Source: Cadophora sp. MPI-SDFR-AT-0126 | Lineage: Eukaryota > Ascomycota > Leotiomycetes > Helotiales > Ploettnerulaceae | Assembly (NCBI GenBank): GCA_020747065.1 | Contig: JAGMVK010000004.1 | Location: 868,001-932,000 of the forward strand | Direction of reading: 5' to 3' | Length of the DNA: 64,000 nt | Part shown: piece after piece, positions 1-12,206 of the stretch | How positions within the stretch are numbered: the stretch's first letter is position 1 | Layout of the letters: every line of letters starts with the position of its first letter | The notes under the pieces: generated by a model | The model's database searches: none | The model's input: the letters and a program-made list of their open reading frames with translations, nothing else | Told to the model about the DNA's origin: nothing | Translations under genes and position numbers: made by a program

Positions 1-925
1 AACCGCAGAGCCAAACTCATGATCGCGCTAATGCAGAACAGCTTCAGTGGGACAAGGTCAATGCCGGATAACTCCGAATTTTCTGTGATGACATGGTAAT
101 TAGAGACCTGGTCACGCAACAAAGTGGTGTTGATGCTCGTTGCTCACCCCGATTCGAATATCTCTCGAACACGATAAAAGGTAAAAGCGGCTGGTTGGTC
201 GATTGACTATACCATGCCCATGCCACATGGTCAGACCAAAGGTTTGGTGCATTGACTACTGTATCGGCATCCCGCTCCCTCCCCTCGAAGTCGGACATGA
301 TTTGCTTGTACAGTAGTGTGGAGACCTTAGTGCCATGTGGATATGGCACTGCTGCAGCCAAGGTGCAGACGGGTAGGATGGAAGCGCTAGAATTCCTTCT
401 AGAATACTGCCATATACGGCAAGGTCTCTTGTAGTATATTTGGGGGGAAAAGGCGTGACGATGAGGATAGCGACCTTCCAAGATGACATGGTATGCATAT
501 TTGCCAACTGCCCACAAGTACGATTAGAACCGAAGAACGGCCTAGTAACTTTTCCGTCCTTGCTCTTCCTCAATCCGGGATGAGGTAAGTTAGTGCTCTT
601 CACATGCTGCGAGGAAGTTGATCATGGCTACATGCGAAGCCCACTGTGACTTCAGAGATGAACTTTTGCATCAGGGATTTTCTCATACTGCGCTACCCTT
701 TTAAAGTGCTCTTTTATAGGTAGGGTGAAAACTCGAGTGTGACGCTCTCCGAGTCGTAATTGACGAAGATCATGATGCAAGACGGCCGGCCATTGTGAGG
801 TGTTATTTATCAACAAGTATTTGGATTGTCTGACGTTGCTTTTCGCCACCCATTGGATATTTAGTATACATGTGTACAGTACAAGATGTCCCAATAAGAT
901 GTAACAGAATAGCTGAACATCACTT
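1..925. other. Gene-free left edge
   Basis: I see no supportable gene here. Open frames exist on both strands at about 44-603, but they overlap one another, lack biased codon use and resemble no family I know. The 3' end of the membrane-protein gene on the minus strand lies just to the right, so the last few hundred bases may hold its 3' UTR. The stretch could also be intergenic sequence belonging to a gene outside the window. Confidence 0.5.
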
Positions 926-2108
926 TTAGCGACACTTCAACGGTATGGTCACTGAAGACTTTCTGGCCGAATGATGGTTCACGTTTATCTCTCTTGTCAC
1001 GGCAATTCCGGCTCCAAGTTCAAGCAGATCAGACTCCTCAGAGGTACCCCCCGAGATACTCGTTTCATTCGGCGATGATCCGCGGAAAATCGAAGGACGC
1101 TCCCTATGTTCGGCTGTGGGTTTTGTGGTGGCCCAACTTTGCACCCGTTGGACTTGAGTCCGAGAAATGTTTCGCGCCGAGAGCTTGTCTAAAGCTGTCT
1201 TGAAGTCGTCGAGGATCACCGAGTCCGTCAATAGCTTGAAAACAAAGGCCAGCTTCCAGAATGGGTTGATTCCGATGGGAAGGCTGGAGCTGAAGCGGTC
1301 GGTTACTGCACATATGTCGATGATAGTGAAGACGATGGACAGGATCATGGCAATGATCATAACAGCAAAGCGTGGTGAATAGCGCATTAGTTCGAATAAG
1401 CCGAAATTGTAGCGGGTCCGTATGTTGTAGAGAAGGCAACAGGTACTGTAGACCCACCACGGGTCACTGTAAAATAATGCTTGTTTAGCGGCACCATTCT
1501 TATTGGGAGTAATAATGGTGCGAAGCTGAAAGAAGTGACATACCGAAAGACAGCTTCAAAGACTCTGGTCTTCAAGTAAACATCGTTGATGTTGTTGAAG
1601 TAGGTAAAGTCCGCATATATCTCCACAACCCAGTACGGCTGGGCCAGGATTATCGTTGCGATGAAAACAAAGCTTGTTTTGCGACCGATGAAGGGTCGAA
1701 CCTTGATCCACGCGATCACATTGTGTAGGTTCCATGATATGATGAGGAAAATTGCTGTCACTGACAGGTACCAGCCATAGACTGGAGCCTCGTTGAAGAT
1801 GAATGTACCATGGAAAGAGCCGAAGACAAGCTAGATAAGTCAGCTTGTCTTTCTGTAATACTGTTGGCGAGAACAGATTGTGGATCCATACTGACCTCGA
1901 GAAGAATGAGTTTGTGAAGAAGGACTCCGCGTCTATAGTTTGAAACTGTGATGCAAAGCATGATCAAGATCGACCCGACCATAAAGCCCTGGGCCCATGC
2001 CTCGACAATGAGGGTTTTTGGGTCGGTTGGCTTGACGACTTCGGCCATTCGGCCTATGAGGGTATGACCAGAGCTGATAATTGGGGCCATGATGTTTGCT
2101 GTTCCCAT
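926..2108 (-). CDS. Fungal multi-pass integral membrane protein of unknown function
   Basis: Predicted exons on the minus strand are 2108-1896, 1830-1544 and 1466-926. The introns of 65 and 77 bp have GT..AG ends, and all phases close to give 346 aa. I chose the ATG at 2108 because the frame upstream is stopped. The protein has about six to seven hydrophobic segments. It carries blocks I recognise from a widespread fungal membrane family: AQGFMVGSILIM, ISWNLHNVIAW, AQPYWVVEIYA, and NPFWKLAFVFK followed by DDFKTAL. After the last membrane segment comes a polar tail of about 85 residues rich in Ser, Thr and Arg, probably cytoplasmic. No catalytic motif is visible. The family's role is unknown to me; sensing or transport would be a guess. 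The family assignment rests on remembered block patterns. Confidence 0.85.
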
Positions 2109-3032
2109 AAAAAACTTGTACCCATGTACTGGCCAGGAAGGTCAAAACTTCGGAAGTGTGACTTAGATAGAGGAGTCCAACTCTTGACCAGACGTCTCGG
2201 GGATACTCCACATATAAGAGCTGCAACAACTGGGGATAAATGGGCCGCACCCAGAATATTGACGGCCCATAGACTGAGAACTAAAAAGCTACCCTAGAAA
2301 TTTTCCAGAACATCTGACTAAAAAGCTTGTTTGTGCAATGATGGGATGACCCAACCATCCACATCAACGCCGTGGCAAGGCTTCTCGAGGCGTAAACATT
2401 AGTTTGTTGATAGTGTAGCTGAGTTAACTCCCCCTTTGAGACATTTCTCCATTCACAACACCACTTCTTTCCCATGGGGAAGAGAGAAGACTCCAGGCTA
2501 CCCCGCAACAAGGTGCATGAAGTACTTGGTAAGGATAATCGGCCCTACTAGACGCCTCAAGCTGCAATTTGAATGCAGGAGAAGTGCCAGCAACAGGAGA
2601 CTTGCAACATTTTGTGATTTAATTGGTGGGTTGGCGAAAGTGATGGGGCGCGTTTGCCATGCAGCATGAGGTGTGGTGTGCCGTGTTAGAGTAGTAGGTT
2701 CGGAAGCGTCGGAGCGACAACAGCGAGCCGTCCTGCCTCAAAGCTGTAAAGGTTGGATCGCCTCGTCAAGGGTCAAGGATCCTGCTGAAGTCAGCCCAGG
2801 TCTGCTTCGACCAAGAGCTGCCTACTCGAATTCTTCGTGGACCTGAACTTGAACCTGTCTGGGTGGTGTTAGCCAAACAAGCGTCTCCTCTAAAACAATT
2901 GTGGACGGCTTTGGTCCGAAGAAAGGGAGCTGACCCGAGGCCTTCTAGCCCAAAAATGCTTGGCATACAGGTATTTCACAGGAGCCGTGTCAATAGCCTC
3001 TATCATAGTCGAAACTATATTCAATTGACTGG
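2109..3032. other. Intergenic region between two minus-strand genes
   Basis: No convincing gene. Several open frames of 60-80 codons occur on both strands but are unspliceable and unlike known families. The right part should hold the 3' UTR of the Zn2Cys6 gene, and the left part the promoter of the membrane-protein gene. Confidence 0.5.
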
Positions 3033-5431
3033 TCAGGTCAGGACTACTTGCATTCCCCAATCCTTCAACACATCTTCCCATCGGTGATCACTCTGCCCCA
3101 TATCCTGCCTTCTCCAAACCTCATACACGACTTTTTCCGCTTTCATAACACTGCCAACATTATAGCACCTCACGGTCTTCAGATAAAGATCTATCTTCTG
3201 CCTAGCAGAGATGTCATATGCCTCACAGCCGACAATAAATCCTGGCCAGGGAAATGGCGCATGGCATATTTTCATACTTTGCTTCAGCTGCTCGTGAGCT
3301 AGAAGATGATCTGCTGCATTCGTGACATAGTGCTGAAGGACGCGAGGATTCGTGTTGCGGATCTGGCGTTGGAAGTGTACGATCAAAGCTTGATATGTCG
3401 CATTGACGATGTGGGCTGCAACTTCCTGAGCCGCAGCATCTGGTGAGTTCGACTGATCAGGTCCAAAGTGTGCTGTGAGACTCAAATTTTCAGGTGCTTT
3501 CCATCTGAATATTCGATCTTCGATTATCTTGCACTTCCTGGCGAATTCTGGTGTTGTCGATTCTGCCGATTCCAGTTGTTTGCAGAGTGACGAAGTTTGA
3601 GAAATCAAAGACAAGAGTGTAGTCGGCAGCTGGTAGATAGAAACAAAAAGAGGATCCTCTTCCATATCTTCAGCTTCTTCCCCCTCGATCCATGCTAATC
3701 TTGAACTGGCTGACTGTGCCATATCGTTGGAAAGCTCTTGATTCTGAATGGTTTGAGTATGGGTTGTTTCCCTGGTGGCGTCTTGACTGTCCGCCTTGGC
3801 TTTACTTCCTCTCAGAGATGTGCTCTCGTGTATTATTCTGAGATATGAGAAGATGTGATGCAGTTTGGAAATCTTAAGAGACTTCACTGGCTTCGGTAGT
3901 CCGAAAGTCCGGATAAGGGATTCGCTCTCGGCAAGGTAGGCCTGGGAATCTTGCATGTCTCCACTGAACACCTATTCGGTCGTTAGAGAAGCCACCAGGA
4001 CTTCGATTGTGACTTACACCAATCGTGACCATACTCAATAGACTCATCAATACCTCCTTATACTTCCCTCTCACCGCTTTTGGCAAACTCTTGTCAAGTG
4101 ACGACCGCAGGTACTTCTGGGCAGTCCTCTTATGGGCAGCACCTTTCAGCTTCCAGTGATGTGTACTCTCATCCGATTCTTGATTGGCAAAGCCCAAGTG
4201 GAAAGCACTAACTGATAGCAAGGCATAGAAAAGAGCCATCTTGGCTAAACTCTTGCCTTCCCCGTGTACAAGAAGCTCTGCTAAAGCACTCATTGCACAT
4301 GGGAGATGGATTGTCTTCCACGGTGGTTTCTTGATTGGAGACATGGACATTACTTCGATCATTTGAGAGGAATAGTAGTCCAGAAGAAGTCGAGCTTCAG
4401 GTGGTATCTTGGACATGTTTTCTGTGTTTGGCATTTGCATTATCGACGGTGTATCGATGTGGAATTGAAGCAAGTCTGTCTGGTTCGTTCCCTGATTGGA
4501 GCTGTGTTCTGTCATGAGTTAGCCTTGTATATGTCAGATAACTGGATCGATTACCAATTCCAGTGTCGAAGCCCTGGCCCTGGGCTGGTGTGCTCGGTCC
4601 GTATTGACCAACAACCAGAACATTTGCCGTATCATTGACGAAGCTCTGCAAAGGAGAGCTGATCGCAAGATCCCAAGTTGCAGGTATATCTCCATTAATA
4701 GATCCCTTCTCTGAATTGAATCTGGAAAATGTAACGAGAGCAGAATTTAGTGGGTCCCAAGCCTGAACATCATCGAGCTCACCCCAAGCGAATTGGGAAA
4801 GTGAAAAGTTCAAGTCGGGAGTTGAGATTTTTCCCATTTGCTCAACAGCTTGTATATCTTGTACATTTTGCGCCTCTGGGAGAGGATCCGGTGAGGCATC
4901 TGATGAGGGCTTTGAAGCAATTGGGAGGACACCGAAAGGACCAATCCGGGCGAAATCATTTGCATCCGCAACTTTATCTTGCAGTTCTCGTAGAACACGA
5001 TCTAAGTCAAGGAACGATGCATTGATACAGCATTCATCTCTCATCTGAACGGCCATCGCCACACGTTCTTCATCTGATCGTGTGTCAGTTTTCTTCCCCT
5101 AGACCTTGGGCACTGAAGGGCTTAGACCTGAGAATAGCACCCGACGACTGCTCTGACTTTCCTCGACCTCTTCTAGTAATTCCGGATCAGATACTCGCCG
5201 TCCTTTCTCCAGGATCTTAGGTGAAACCCATGTGTATTTCCTTGAGTACCCCTCACAAGGGACCTTGAGCCGGGTGCAATTGTCGCATGCTGGCTGTCCC
5301 AGATCGCATTTTACGTGCCTCTCTCTGCAAGTGAGGCATCCCGTGAAAGCATGTGTCCGGGGACGAGGCGGAGGAGCGACCGTAGCACGCTGAGCGCGAG
5401 TCTGTCGCGTCTTGGATTTTTTCGCTGGCAT
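3033..5431 (-). CDS. Zn2Cys6 transcription factor with fungal-specific regulatory domain
   Basis: Exons on the minus strand are 5431-5128, 5073-4555, 4508-4018 and 3971-3033. The introns of 54, 46 and 46 bp have CTGAC or CTAAC branch sites, and phases close to 750 aa. The DNA-binding Zn2Cys6 cluster is near the N terminus, with Cys at 32, 35, 42, 49, 52 and 59 (GCLTC, then HVKC, then ACDNC), preceded by a basic Arg/Lys-rich arm. The remaining roughly 690 residues fit the fungal-specific transcription factor 2 (DUF3468-like) architecture, with a mostly helical C-terminal half containing LLLDYYSSQMIEVMS and NATYQALIVHFQRQIRN. It should act in the nucleus as a gene-specific regulator. Targets are unknown; the permease 0.96 kb away, divergently transcribed, is a candidate. 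All six Cys are present and I see no break. Confidence 0.9.
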
Positions 5432-6386
5432 TGAAACGAGATGCTGAGTAATCCAATCTATAACCTCGGATACTGGACGATCTCGAGCTCAAGCAACAAA
5501 ACAAGAAAGAGGCAGGCGACGACGACGGCAGTAACTGCTTCTTGAGGTGTAAGATCGATCAAGGACAGTGCAAGAGCCGCTTCTAGGAATCGACTTGTCT
5601 CGACTTGGGGAGATAAGAAACTCCACTCCTGCGGAATCCAATCACAGGAGGATGATTTCCCAGCAACTCTAATTCATCGTCTCACCACTTGGCCATTCTG
5701 GAGAGGCTGGGAAAGGAATTGAAGTGGATCTCAGATAAGACTTGATTCAAGTTGGTGGGTTCTGGGGTCCAGTTCCTCCCACGAAGTTGTGGACTCGCTA
5801 GTCTCAAGAGTGGGATGAATAGAAGGTGGGAGCACTCGAGTGGCGGGGGATCTTGAGCTCCGCAAAAGTCAATAGTGATTTGTACCAACCAAAGTTTTGA
5901 AATTTCGGTCGTCAATTTGGGTAGACGTTCCTTTCTTTCACGTTCGCATTTATCTGATTCTTCTTCTTTCTATTGCAACTCGCGCAGACGAGCATTTGTT
6001 GATTTCGAGCATTTCATAACTCCGCCATGGCTACCCTCAAGAGCTCCAACAGGCAGAGTAGAAGTTTTACCACGAAACGTGCTTTCATTCAAGCCATGTT
6101 ATGGGTCGGCTATGATATCAGTTGAAGCATGCTCCTTGATGCAGAAGGACATGCCGACCTCGAAAGTGGCCCCTGAAAGCGGATCAAGCCCTGAGGCACT
6201 GTGCCTTAGAACTCTATCTTTATCTCTCTGCGGTCGAAGATAACAAAATAGCCCCGATCACCAAGTAGTCGGATTGTACTTAACCCAGCAAGTGTCATCG
6301 CAATATTGCCGCTTCTCGTGTCTATATGTTTCAATTCCCAGTGATTCTCCAGAAGTATTGAGGGTAGAAACTTGACGCATTTTATC
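5432..6386. other. Divergent promoter region, regulator and permease
   Basis: About 0.95 kb lies between the regulator start (minus) and the permease start (plus), so it should carry both promoters. Open frames here are short and not gene-like. I cannot point to a confident operator, although Zn2Cys6 proteins usually bind CGG triplets. Confidence 0.5.
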
Positions 6387-8439
6387 ATGGAGAAGTCACA
6401 AGAGAAGGGTGTCTTCCCACAATCCATCTCTCCTTCCCCTAGCGAACATGTGGGTGATACATACGAGGTCGTCACTGATGTCGAAACACATGGTGAGATG
6501 AAGAGAGTTCTCTCCAAACGAATGATCCATGTAAGAGATGACTCCTGCAATTGACAGATTAAGTTAATGCTAACTTTTTACGGGTTATTTCTCTGGGTTC
6601 CCAAATAGGAAGTGGCCTCTTCATTGCAACCGGAAAAGCTCTCAGAGACGGTAAGTTTGGATACATGCTTCCACTTCCCCCACTAATGATTATCAGGTGG
6701 ACCTGGAAGTTTGGTACTTGGATACGGCATGGTTATGACTTTGGTTTGGGCGTCGCTTCAAACCCTCTCCGAGATGACAATCGCTTTTCCTGTTTCCGGA
6801 AACTTCATCGACTACGCCGATCGCTTTGTTGGTAAGATCATTCGCCGAGATCAATCAAACAAGATCACATACTTACTCGCAACATAGACCCTGCTTTGGC
6901 ATTTGGAGCTGGTTTCGCGGAATGGCTTGGTATGTTACTTTCTTGCCTTACCATGAGATACAACCGCCTAACTTCAAGGAGGCTGGACCGCTGTCGTCGC
7001 ATCTGAAGCAACGTTCTTCTCCGTCATCATCAACTACTGGGCCGTAGGAAAAGTTCATGAAGCCGTCTGGTGTACGTATTCCCCTCCACCCAGATATCCC
7101 TCATGCTAAGCGAAGCCCAGACACCATTTTCCTCCTGTTCTGTGGTGGTCTCTTCCTCCTCTCGACTAAATGGTTTGGATGGTTCGAATACGCGGCTTCG
7201 CTCCTCAAGATTATCGCCTTGATCATTTTTATCATCGTTGCATTTGCTATGGTCCTTGGTGCCGGACCTACAGGTGAGAAGCACACAGGCGAGACATGGA
7301 GAGATTATCCGGTTTTCATCAACGGATTTCGAGGGTTCGGCAACAGCGCTCTATTTGGAATCTGGGCTATGGGGTAAGCTACATTGGCTTGTTACGGCCT
7401 GCTAGATGATGCTGACTCGATGAACAGTGATCAAGTCTTCACGGGAATCATGGCAGGCGAGGCTAAGTCTCCACGCTACTCAATGGCACACGCCACGAAG
7501 CTCGTCCCCATCCGGGTCTTCTCTACATTCATGCTCTCCATTGCCTTCATCAGCATTTTGATCCCTCAAGATGACCCGAGACTTTTCGGAGGATCAGGTG
7601 TTGCCGCATCTCCCTTCGTCATCGCCTTGAACGATGCTGGGATCAAAGGACTGCCTGATTTCCTGAACGTGGTGATGATGATCGGTATTGCTTCCATTGC
7701 GGTGGAGTCGATCTATATCTCGTCAAGAATCATGAGATCAATGGCTCTGCAGGGACTGGTCCCGAAATTTGTCGCAAATGTTGACAAACAAGGAAGACCA
7801 CGGTATGTTTGTACCAAGTAATAATCCTGTTGCAGAGCTGACAATGTGGAAGATGGGCACTGGCTTTCACCATCCTGGTCGCTGTGGTCCTCACGTACAT
7901 CAATCTGACAGCCGGTGGAATCGAAGTCTTCACCTGGCTCGTATCAATCACCTCTTCTTCCTTTTTCTTGGTCTGGTTCGTGCTTTGTATCACGTCTTTC
8001 CGCTTCAGAGCGGCACTTAAAGCACAGAATGATCCGCTCTGGACCGAAGCATATGCCTACCAAACCTGGTTCTGGCCAATACCAGTCGTCTGGTTGTTCG
8101 CTGGCAGCACCGTCCTCTTGATCTCCTGCTTCTATGTTGGCCTCTACCCAATTGTGAGTTACCCCACCTAGATTCTTTCTGAGCAGCACATCTGATTTCT
8201 TCAAGGGTGTCAAGAAAGCCTCAGTGTACTACTTCTTCCAGTACATGATTGGGGTTGTGACTGTTGTTTCGTTCACGATCGGATATAAGTTCCTCTACCG
8301 GACCAAGATGCGGGATCCCAAGACTGCTGATTTGCAGACTGGTCGTCGAACCTTGAAGGGCGAGGAACTGGAAATGCTCAACGAATACTACAAACGATCA
8401 GCCTTGCGACGATTCTATACATACATCCAATTGTGGTAG
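6387..8439 (+). CDS. Amino-acid permease (yeast amino-acid transporter family, APC superfamily)
   Basis: Exons are 6387-6530, 6584-6650, 6697-6831, 6888-6929, 6982-7071, 7121-7373, 7428-7802, 7853-8153 and 8206-8439, giving 546 aa. The ATG at 6387 opens a hydrophilic N-terminal tail of about 48 residues. The first membrane helix carries the family signature around SLGSQIGSGLFIATGKAL, followed by GPGSLVLGY and the EMTIAFPVSG block. About 12 hydrophobic segments follow, then a cytoplasmic C-terminal tail. Family members are plasma-membrane proton/amino-acid symporters; the substrate cannot be read from sequence. One oddity: the first intron has a normal GTAAGA donor and CTAAC branch site, but the acceptor that restores frame is GG (6582-6583), not AG. 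The rest of the gene is intact. See the findings for what this could mean. Confidence 0.9.
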
Positions 8440-8825
8440 ATGATTCGAAGCTGATATGTAGAAGATTGTATTGAGAGGTCTTATATGGCGCAAGCAGTAG
8501 ATTGTATGTGCTATTGAGATAGGTTTTCTGAGCTTGAACTTTGGTACACAATATTTATCATGGACACTTTCGTTATTTTGCACAATCAGAACTGTACTCT
8601 CGTGTTCAGAACGATATAATCTGTCGACCATTTGTAGCTCTTGTTATTCGTATCACCTCTCCTTAATGGGCGGTTCAGAACGGTTAGGTGGACCTTCGTG
8701 CTGATCCCCATTTCCTTCGCTTAGCATGATTTGCAGATCATGTCGGTTGCAAGTGTCAACAAACCGTTGGTCACATACTCTATGAGATCACAGCAATCCA
8801 GCTTCAAATGTTCGCTTCATAATAA

Positions 8826-10048
8826 TCATAGTACTCGTTTTGGCGGTACCAGCACCAACCCCTTCTCCTCCATAATCCTCCACTGCAGGGCCTTGCAAAT
8901 CTCATAAATGACTTTCAGCGTCGGGGCAGGAACACCTATTTTCTCCGCTTCCCTTAACGGCTCGCCAACGAGATATTCATACTCCATATAATTTCCCTAT
9001 TCACACACTCACACATCAGCGCTCGATACCCCGTCCTAGACAGCTAGCTTGCGGTCAAGCGAAGCAAACAAAATCGAGCGGGGAAAAGAACAAACCTTCT
9101 CATAATCGCACTGCATACTCGGCTTCAAATAGAGATCCATTGGATCACAGTGTATCATCGCATCCATGACTTCCTCCGGCAAATCGTGCCCCAATTTCCT
9201 AGCCGTTTGGACAATTTCCCTCATGGCTGGCCTCACCAACCCCTCAATTGCACTCCCACCGCCAGCTAACCTAATTCTCGCATCATCCAGTCCCAATATC
9301 GCACAAAGCGGATTCAAGACCGCATTAAACACCAGCTTCCTCCATCTTGCGAACGCTACGTCTTCGCTGAGATGCACCGTGCTTTTCCCAGCTGCATTAT
9401 ATATCTCGATAAACTTCTTGGCTTCGCTTAGTTCGCGCGAAGGGTCGTTGATGTTTGGATTGTTGAAAGCGCCGAGGTAGAGGGTGTCGTGTTCTTCATG
9501 GAGGATCTCACCGAGTCGGCCTTCGTGCGCGTCGATCATGGAGACGCCGCTGAGGACTATGTTGGTGGGGAAGGAGGCGAACATGGGCTTTTCGATATTG
9601 AGCCCGTTTTGGACGATGACTATGATGGTGTGACCCAGAGTCACAGCGGGTGCAATTAGAGAGGTGAGAGAGGGTGGTATATCGGGGAGATTCTTGGTTG
9701 TTGTGACAATATAATCGAATGGTGGGAGGGATTCTTTGATCACGTCTGGTACGGAGTTGACCACTGCAAGCAATAGATTTAGTATAATGCTGCCCAAAAT
9801 CCTCAGAACTTTCAAAGAAGGCTCGAGCTTCTCTTTCACTTACCTCTCGTCGGCCTCCATCCATGAAGCTTCCCATGATCCACACTTTCAATGACATATC
9901 CCTCGTCCTGCACGACTTTGAAATTTGACCTCAACACAGCTGTCACGGATCCGAGACCGCCAGTCTCAATATTTAAAGCAGCAATGGTTCCTACTGCTCC
10001 CCCTCCCAGAAGCAATACATTGGCTTTTTTGGTTTCTGTCGCTGACAT
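8826..10048 (-). CDS. 2-dehydropantoate 2-reductase-like (ketopantoate reductase family) oxidoreductase
   Basis: Exons on the minus strand are 10048-9844, 9763-9096 and 8996-8826, with introns of 80 and 99 bp; phases close to 347 aa. The N terminus has a Rossmann dinucleotide-binding start, VLLLGGGAVGTIAALN (GxGxxG class), typical of the ApbA/PanE family that reduces ketopantoate with NADPH. The middle carries FDYIVTTTKNLPD and VQNGLNIE, matching the family's TK and QNG blocks. The C-terminal helical domain contains KLVFNAVLNPLCAILG, equivalent to the KLxxNxxxNPL signature. In fungi many such proteins are duplicates outside pantothenate synthesis, so a side-chain reductase in a specialised pathway is as likely as vitamin B5 synthesis. 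It is transcribed toward the permease, with about 390 bp between the 3' ends. Confidence 0.9.
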
Positions 10049-10779
10049 GGTGATGCTGTCTTGTCTTCGGCAGGGAGTGTACACAGTGTTAAAGAAATCG
10101 ATCAAAGGAGGCTTTGAACGCGGAACCAGATTTTGAAATTGTAGCCAACGAGAGGAGGGAGAATAAATCGTCAATAAAAGTATGTAACTTTCAAAGGGGA
10201 AAAAAAAGAAGATTCAAACCCAAGCTTACCCCTCCAAAGCTACAGCTTTTCCCCTCCTACCCGACACCGGACTTGTGATGGAGCTGCAAGTAGCTTTGGT
10301 CCTCAATTGCACTCAATCGATACTAACATAAAGCAAACTCTACTCCCTCTCGCTCCGTGGACAACATAGCGGTACAAAATCCATCCCACTTTCCCCTCCT
10401 CAACTTCTTATCAGCCATCGTGTTCCCCTTCCATTTTGAGAACAATGCATACCAAGACATTAGTCAAGACTTTACTCCGGAAGAGGATAGCTGCACATGC
10501 AGCTCTCGGGTCCTTGTCCTTGGAAGTTGCCGTTATCGTGCATATGAGCGAAAGTGGGGGAGCTCTTATCGCGAGATGGCGTCGAGGTGTGTTGAGTTAT
10601 TGGAACTTGCGAACTTGCGAACTGAGTGAATCGAGGACAATGAGATGTTCGAGAGGACAAGAGTGACCAGTCTCATTATGCTAGCCGTCAAGAAGAAAAT
10701 GTCTGGACAGTGTCTACCATAGATTCGAATCATATGATTGTCGCCCCCTACTCCGTCTTCTCAAGCATCTTCCGTATCC
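10049..10779. other. Intergenic, promoter of reductase gene
   Basis: About 730 bp between two minus-strand genes. It should contain the reductase promoter and the 3' UTR of the dioxygenase gene. The overlapping frames near 10357-10666 on both strands are not protein-like. Confidence 0.45.
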
Positions 10780-11813
10780 CTAATCGAGATCAACATCAAC
10801 ATTCGGCGCCTCCGGATCGAAATTGTCATCGAGAAGAAATGAGGGATCTCTCATATCAACCATTCCACAGTTTGGAGAACTAATCTTCCACCCCAATCTA
10901 GCCTGTAGCTCCTTACTCCAACCCTTGACGACCTCGGCCGGATACTCAAGAAACATAGCAAACTCCGTTCGTAACGTCCCCTTGCACATGAACAATGCAT
11001 AAATCAACCTGTTTTCGTCTTTGCTATTGTTCGTGCTTCCGCCATGAAAAGTGCTGGCTAGCATGAATGCAGCTTCCCCGACGTCCATTTCAGCGTAGAC
11101 GATATCATCGGAGTTTGGGTCAGCTCCACGGTCATCTCCCCAAAGATGAGAACCAGGCACCAGACGAGTGGCACCATTCTCGATGGTTGTTTTAATGCCA
11201 GGCACGAATACGCCGAAGCCATTATCTCTTCCTTTGGTCCAGCCAGTAGCTGTGGCGTCCGTATGCCAAGTATGGTACATTTTGTCATCACGGTGTAAGC
11301 GCTGGCCTGCAGCGTTTGGTCTTACATCAATGCCCAGGGCAGCGCTGAGGATTGGATGTGAAGTATAATAATGGCACTTCTGGTCATACCACGTTGGGTA
11401 TGTTTCTGCTAAGAAGTATTCTCCCAAAGCCTAAAAAATGGTGAGAAATGCAGATCATCGAAGGATGACAACCTACCTGGTAAAGAGGGTGCATGAAGAA
11501 CTTTTCACGGCACGTCGGGCTGGCTTGGATGAGTCGATTGCATCGTCGTGTTTCTGGAGGAAATAGCTTCCCCTGTGCTCGATGTTAGATGTGATTTTGC
11601 ATACATTAAGGTTGTTCAACTCGCCTGCCATGGTTTGTCTGCATCCAGATATGGCTTGACTTCAGCGTTTGCTTGGGTAACCTCTTCAGGAGAAACATAG
11701 TTTGTGCAAATACAGCCACCGTCCTTTTTAATGGCCTCGATGAAGTCTTCAATTGGAGCATCAACATTGATGCGGCGTAGGGTTGGCTTAGTGATGGAAC
11801 CCATACTGACCAT
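10780..11813 (-). CDS. Phytanoyl-CoA dioxygenase (PhyH) family Fe(II)/2-oxoglutarate oxygenase
   Basis: Exons on the minus strand are 11813-11625, 11572-11477 and 11430-10780, giving 311 aa. The jelly-roll core contains QRLHRDDKMYH, with the HxD iron ligands predicted at His141 and Asp143 and the distal ligand at His224 (STFHGGST). This fits Fe(II)/2-oxoglutarate oxygenases of the PhyH type, which hydroxylate, desaturate or form endoperoxides in fungal metabolites. The N-terminal exon has the GGCICTNYVSPEEV helix typical of the family, and exon 2 gives GKLFPPETRRCNRLI. Intron 1 (11573-11624) starts with GC rather than GT; no GT donor would keep the conserved PWQ-GKLFPPETRR junction. The ATG at 11813 is followed by a second in-frame ATG at 11804. 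The gene is divergent from the aminotransferase 394 bp away, so shared control is plausible. Confidence 0.9.
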
Positions 11814-12206
11814 ATGGTTGAAACAATAAGAGCCTTAATTGATGAAAACCGAATTTTGGCAGAGAGAAGACGCAAAGCAGTTAGGAGAAATGAAGATATA
11901 TTGCAGCTCCCGGCCATTGTAGATTAAGATAATAGATCCGATTGAACAGCCATGCATCGGCTAACAGCGGACTGGTTAGTCGTCCCTCGATCGGGAAGAC
12001 TTTCCTCAGGCTATCAGCTAACCAACGCGGGCGAGAGCAAGACTTGACCTTCTTTACCCCACCTTCGAGATGAAAGTGGTGCGGAGTAAGTTCACGAACG
12101 CCCACACTAGCGAGCGACATCATCGACAGTTGCTCAAGGTAACATCATATCGACTGGTAAAGCATATTCGGAAACGAAATCCATCGTGACATCAAAACAA
12201 TCGAAA
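11814..12206. promoter_or_regulatory. Bidirectional promoter, dioxygenase and aminotransferase
   Basis: The 393 bp separate two divergent start codons, making this a likely shared promoter. I cannot identify a specific operator with confidence. The short gap is the main sequence argument that the two enzymes are co-regulated. Confidence 0.5.

Noticed and set aside
44..603. Overlapping minus-strand open frames at the left edge
   Set aside because: They overlap in different frames, start at non-ATG codons, and show neither codon bias nor family blocks.
5090..5160. A 42-bp intron as the first junction of the 3033-5431 regulator
   Set aside because: The 54-bp alternative has a CTGAC branch, a better donor and correct phase; the 42-bp one lacks a branch site.
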